This document shows, in pieces, positions 59,591-64,000 of a DNA stretch of 64,000 nt. Within the stretch, counting starts at the first letter, position 1, and each line of letters opens with the position of its first letter. Source of the stretch: Mobilicoccus caccae (GTDB lineage: Bacteria > Actinomycetota > Actinomycetes > Actinomycetales > Dermatophilaceae). The notes beneath the pieces were generated by a model. That model did no database searches and was not told the origin of the DNA. It worked only from the letters and a program-made list of their open reading frames with translations. The translations under genes and the position numbers were made by a program. The stretch covers positions 1,221,199-1,285,198 of the forward strand of contig NZ_BSUO01000001.1 of the NCBI RefSeq assembly GCF_030161635.1, read 5' to 3'.

Positions 59591-60463
59591 TCACCCCTTC
59601 CGGCGGCGGCCTCGTCCGCCTGCGGACCCCAGAGGGGCCTGCGGCGTGCCGGGATCGGAGGGGCGTTCTCCCGGTTGGCAGGTGAGACAGGAGAACATCG
59701 TCCGGTCCGAGGGTGGGTCGCCGATCATCGCCACGCGGATCGTGGTCCCGCAGCGGCGGCACGGCCGTCCGGAGCGTGCGTGCACGTAGGCGTTTTCGCC
59801 CCTGCGCCGTGAGCCGGTCGTGGACTGGACCGCGTGCTGGAGGTTCGCGTGCAGCAACCGGTGGGCGCGACGGATCACCGCCGTCACGGCCTCGGGTGAC
59901 AGCTCGGCGACCGGTTTCCACGGGTTGATCCGCTGGAGGAACAGCGATTCGCTGCAGTAGAGCGTCCCGATCCCGGCGAGGTTGCGCTGGTCCAGCAACG
60001 CCTCGCCGATGGTGCACGTCGAGGCGCGGACGTTGGCCACGGCCCGATCCTCGTCCCAGTCGGCGCCGAGCACGTCGGGACCGAGATGGCCCACGAGCCC
60101 ACTCTCCTGCGTGGTGCGGACGAGATCGAGCATGCCCAGGCGGATGCCGAGCGCAGTCCACTCCGGCCCGCCGAGCACCGCGCGCACGTCGGGCCCACCG
60201 CTCCGGCCCGTGGAGGGGCCCGGTGCCGAGGCGGGCGTGATGCGCCAACTTCCTTCCATCCGCAGGTGGGAGTGCAGGGTCCAGCCGCCCTCGATGCGGT
60301 GCAGGAGGTGTTTTCCACGCGCGACGACCTCGAGGGTGAGGCGCCCCACCAGCGGTGATCCGTCGGACTCACCCCACCGCAGTTCGGCCCGCAGCAGCGG
60401 CTGCCCGGCGAGCGCGGAATGCAGTCGTCTCGCCGTGCGCCGCACGGTGTCGCCCTCAGGCAC
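59591..60463 (-). CDS. nei: Endonuclease VIII-like DNA glycosylase (Fpg/Nei family)
   Basis: The 290-residue protein starts PEGDTVRRTARRLH after the initiator, with catalytic Pro2-Glu3. The Asp of MPEGDT indicates the Nei branch rather than Fpg (MPELPE). The helix-two-turn-helix is ALLDQRNLAGIGTLYCSESL, and the zinc finger has CRRC and CLTC around the beta-hairpin. It excises oxidised pyrimidines and nicks abasic sites. The basic C-terminal tail is not conserved. The GTG start lies 8 nt inside the end of lhr, so they are coupled. Confidence 0.92.
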   Translation of the reverse strand: MPEGDTVRRTARRLHSALAGQPLLRAELRWGESDGSPLVGRLTLEVVARGKHLLHRIEGGWTLHSHLRMEGSWRITPASAPGPSTGRSGGPDVRAVLGGPEWTALGIRLGMLDLVRTTQESGLVGHLGPDVLGADWDEDRAVANVRASTCTIGEALLDQRNLAGIGTLYCSESLFLQRINPWKPVAELSPEAVTAVIRRAHRLLHANLQHAVQSTTGSRRRGENAYVHARSGRPCRRCGTTIRVAMIGDPPSDRTMFSCLTCQPGERPSDPGTPQAPLGSAGGRGRRRKG

Positions 60464-63400
60464 GGCGGAACCTCAATCCCTGTGGTGCCCGATGGAACCC
60501 CGCCTCCAGGAGTGCCTCCGCCAGCGGATGTCCCGAGGTCAGCGCCGGCTCGCCGTCGAGGGTGGTGACGGCGAGCTTGTCGAGCGCTCCGCCCTGGACC
60601 GTGGCCACCAGCGCCGCCGCGGCCTCCGACCAGCCGGCCGTCGAGCCGTCCGGGTGTGTGAGGTATCCGAGGTGTCCGTCGTGCCCGCCATCTCCGTCGG
60701 GTCGATGCTGATTCGAATCGTCCCGGTGGTCGGCGCCCGCTGCCGTCCCGGAGAAGGTGAGGACGGTGCGCCCGCCCCGTTCGAGGTAGCACAGGAGCCG
60801 GCCGTCGAGCAGCACGACGAGGGCTCCGGCCTTGCGACCCGGGCGGTGGCCGCCGTCGCGGCGATCGGGCCAGGGGAGGGCGGCGCCGTAGGGATTGGCC
60901 GGATCGGTGGCGGCGAGGACGAGTGCGCGGCGGCCGGTTGTCGCCGTCTCGCCGACCGGGCGGGAGAGGGCGCGGAGGCGGTCCACCGCACCGGCGGAGG
61001 CGAACTGCGCGGCTCCGAGGTGCTCGACGAAGTACCCGCGGCGCACGGCTCCGGCGTCCTCGGCGGCGGTGAGGACCCGGTACATCGCCGAGAAGCCTCC
61101 TCGACCTCCTCGGCTGCCACCGAGCCGCGGGTGAGGACGCCGTAGCGATCGAGGAGGACCTCCGCCGTGGCCAGGGTGCGGGCCGTGGCGTCGGGTTCGA
61201 CGTCGGGGAGCAGGGTCCACCGCCCGGCGGCGTGCGGGGGCGCCGAGCGGGCCGTGCGCGCGAGTCCCCGCGACCCGAGGGCACCGATTCCCCGGCGTCC
61301 CAGGCGGGCCGGGCCGGGACGTCGTCGGGTCTTGTGCGCGCCGCGCCCGCCCGCCAGCAGCGCGCGCACGGGTGCGAACGTGTCGTTCGAGAGCCGCCCC
61401 GACCAGACGAGCTCCCACAGCGCCTGCACGACGGCGTCGTCGCGCGGCTCGTCATCGGTGCCCGCAGCGCCACGCAAGGAGTCGGTCAGGGCGGTGAAGA
61501 AGTAGCCGCCGCCGGTCGCGAGCACCTGCGTGATCCTCGTGGTGAGCGCGGCGGGCGCACGGCCGACCTCCGCTGTCTCGCCGGCGTCCTGGGCGGTGTT
61601 CGCCTCACCGACGCCCTGAGCGCTCTCGGAGTCGTCAGCCCCCTGGGCGCCCTCGGTCCTCGCCGCCTCCGAGGCTGCCGGAGTCGTGGATTCCGGACCG
61701 GCGAGGGTCAGTGGAGCGGTGTCGGCCAGATGCAGGGAGATCCAGCCGTCGTTGCCGGCGATCGACCCGTGTCCCTGCCACACCACGTCGCCGCGGCCCA
61801 GGGCCTCGTCCAGCATGGCCGGGGTGTACCCCGGGACCCGGGCCGGCAGCACGAGGGCTTCGAGGGCGCTGGCGGGAACCCGCACCCCGGAGAGCTGCTC
61901 GATCGCCCGGAGCAGGCCGGCGCGGCCGCGCAGGACCGGGGCGGGGTGCCCGGAGTCCTCGGTCACGCCCTGCCAGGCGGCGAGGAACCGGGCGAGGTCG
62001 ACGTCGGTGGCCGGTTCGACCTGAGCCCGCAACGTGGCGAGGCTCCGACGACGCAGGCGTCGCAGGATCTCGGCGTCGCAGTAGTCGGTACCGGTGGCGG
62101 CCGGGCGGAGTTCGCCTTCGACGACGCGGCCGGCCGAGACGAGCCGGCGGAGGGCGTCACGGACGACGGCCGTTCCCAGGCCGAGCCAGGCGGCGGCGTC
62201 GTCGACGGGAAAGGGCCCGTGGGCCCGGGCGTACCTGCTCACGAGGTCGCCCAACGGATCGGTCGTGGGCTCGAGGAAGGCGTCGGGGATGCCCGGGGGC
62301 AGTGCCGTGCCGAGGGCGTCGCGCAGGCGACCGGCGTCCTCGACGACACTCCATCGCGCCTGCCCCGCGATGCGGACCTCCACGAGCCGGCGCGCCGCCG
62401 TCAGGTCGGCCAACCAGCCGGGTACCTGATCCCGCACCTCCTCGCGCGTGCGCTCGGCCACCTCCCGCTCGTTCATGGGGCCGAGGCGGCGGAGGAGATC
62501 GGCGACGTCCTCGGCGTGACGGCAGGCACGCTCGGGCACGAGGGACTGCAACTCGCGTTCGGTCTGCTCGACGACCTCGGGGTCGAGCAGGTCGCGCAGG
62601 GCCGCGCCTTCGCCGGAGCCGAGGAGTTCGGCGAGCAGGGTGGGGTCGAGGGCCAGCGCCGCCGCACGGCGTTCGGCCAGGGGGAGTCCCCCTCGTAGAG
62701 GAACTGGGCGACGTAGCCGAACAGCAGGCTGCGGGCGAACGGCGAGGGGTGGGGCGTGTCGATGGAGACCAGGGAGACGCTGCGGTCGCCGATGGACCGC
62801 ATGAGCTCGACCATGCCCGGGACGTCGAACACGTCCTGCAGACACTCGCGGACGGCTTCGAGGACGATCGGGAACTCCGGATACCGGGAGGCGACCTCCA
62901 GCAGTTGCGCGGCGCGTTGGCGTTGCTGCCACAGGGCCTGCCGCCGGCCGGGGTCACGGCGCGGCAGGAGCAGGGACCGACCGGCGCACTCGCGGAACCG
63001 GGAGGCGAAGAGCGCCGAGCCACCCACCTCGGCGGTGACGAGCTCGGTGACCTCGTCGGGGTCGAGGGTGATGAGGTCACCGATCTCGGCGAGCACGTCG
63101 GAGGCCTCCGACCCCTCGAACTCGAGGTCGGGCAGACGCAGCACGATGCCGTCGTCGCCGTGCATGGCCTGGACGTCGACACCGAAGCGCATCCGCATCC
63201 GCGCTGCGATGCACAGCGCCCAGGGGGCGTGCACCGGTGACCCGAAGGGGGAGTGGATGACGATCTGCCAGTCGCCGATCTCGTCGCGGAAGCGTTCGAG
63301 GACGATGTCGTGGTCGCTGGGGACGGTGGCCGTGCTCTCGACCTGCTCGCGCAGGTAGGCCACGAGGTTGTCGGCGGCCCACGGGTCGAGGCCCGCCACG

Positions 63401-64000
63401 CGGGCGCGGGCCCGGGCGTCGTCGTCGGGCAGGGCGGTGATCTCGCGCACGAACCGGCCCACGGCCCGCCCGAGTTCGACCGGGCGGCCCTGGCTGTCGC
63501 CCTTCCAGAAGGGCAATCGGCCGGGTTGTCCGGGAGCCGGGGTGACGAGGACCTGATCGTGGGTGATGTCCTCGATGCGCCAGGCGGACGTGCCGAGGGT
63601 GAACACGTCGCCGACCCGGGACTCGTACACCATCTCCTCGTCGAGTTCGCCGACCCGGCGTCCGGGCCCGTCACCGGCGAGGAAGACCCCGAAGAGGCCC
63701 CGGTCGGGGATGGTGCCACCGCTGGTGACCGCCAGTCGCTGCGCGCCGGGTCTGCCGGTGAGCGACCCGGTGAGCCGGTCCCACACGAGTCGTGGTCGCA
63801 GCTCGGCGAACTCCTCGCTGGGGTAGCGCCCGGCCAGCATGTCGAGGACCGATTCGAGCACCGCGGGGGAGAGGTCGGCGAACGAGGCCGCGCGCCGGAG
63901 CTGGGCGAGCAGGTCCTCGACCGTCCACTCGTCCAGGGCACACATCGCCACGATCTGTTGCGCCAGTACGTCGAGGGGTTGGCGGGGATGCGCAGCGACT
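60456..64000 (-). CDS. lhr: ATP-dependent helicase Lhr, C-terminal part (two frameshifts)
   Basis: About 1180 C-terminal residues are present and the frame continues off the right edge. The first residues in the window, HPRQPLDVLAQQIVAM, are a family signature just after the RecA-like domains. VYESRVGDVFTLGTSAWRIE (beta-barrel), FGSPVHAPWALCIAARMRMR and FPIVLEAVRECLQDVFDVPG follow, as in Lhr-Core. The long C-terminal extension is typical of bacterial Lhr (about 1500 aa); a Ser/Ala/Glu-rich linker (about 61560-61690) lies in it. Bases are lost at GGGGG 62680-62684 and near 61096-61100; repairs give EGDSPLAERRAAALA and EEVEGGFSAMYRV. It remodels DNA:RNA in repair. Helicase motifs I-VI are outside. 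Confidence 0.93.

Overview
The window is high-GC DNA from an actinobacterium, most likely order Micrococcales (Dermatophilaceae/Intrasporangiaceae-like). The evidence is the gene order dapA-rnj-ftsK-rimO-pgsA-cinA-clgR followed by an opposing nei/lhr pair, the ClgR-type regulator, the PaaABCDE ring-epoxidase set, frequent ATGA/GTGA gene overlaps, and -10 elements placed 6-7 nt before start codons, as expected for leaderless mRNAs. The species assignment is inference. I see no tRNA, rRNA, CRISPR array, insertion sequence or phage gene, and no gene-free stretch longer than 300 bases.

Layout: (1) 1-5141, first phenylacetate locus: paaK (5' end only) and paaI leftward, paaJ-paaH-paaZ rightward. 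(2) 5252-6185, universal stress protein. (3) 6311-11463, putative hydantoin/thiohydantoin operon: NCS1 permease, short hydantoinase/oxoprolinase-family protein and two DUF917 proteins. (4) 11488-17441, sensor kinase, response regulator, ABC exporter pair, CPBP protease-like protein and a small membrane protein. (5) 17465-20016, a third, divergent DUF917 protein with a PucR regulator. (6) 20171-24949, TetR regulator (putative PaaR) and the paaABCDE operon. (7) 24953-34289, leftward: two related membrane proteins, an amidohydrolase, a dihydroorotate-dehydrogenase-like protein, pyruvate:ferredoxin oxidoreductase and a GltD-like iron-sulfur oxidoreductase. (8) 34446-35742, a hypothetical gene and dapB. 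(9) 35756-43153, six leftward glycosyltransferase/methyltransferase genes, every junction overlapping by 4 nt. (10) 43280-47267, MFS transporter, then ybdD and cstA (pyruvate/peptide uptake). (11) 47451-60463, dfrA-thyA, dapA-rnj-ftsK-lipoprotein, M19 dipeptidase, rimO-pgsA-cinA-clgR, nei. (12) 60456 to the right edge, the C-terminal part of an Lhr helicase.

How the genes work together: loci 1 and 6 together encode phenylacetyl-CoA formation, ring epoxidation, ring opening and part of beta-oxidation. A 17-bp element overlapping the paaA promoter recurs with 14/17 identity just downstream of the putative paaJ promoter, so one TetR repressor probably controls both loci. Loci 3 and 5 look like one nitrogen-heterocycle uptake and degradation system split by the ABC module. 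The glycosyltransferase operon probably builds a surface glycan whose structure I cannot predict.

Data quality matters here. Eighteen genes, including the essential ftsK and pgsA, are broken by 23 frameshifts. All are explained by lost bases, nearly all in short homopolymers (14 are runs of five G or C that should be six). I treat them as sequencing/assembly errors and annotate each gene across its full repaired span. Lengths in amino acids for those genes are after repair.
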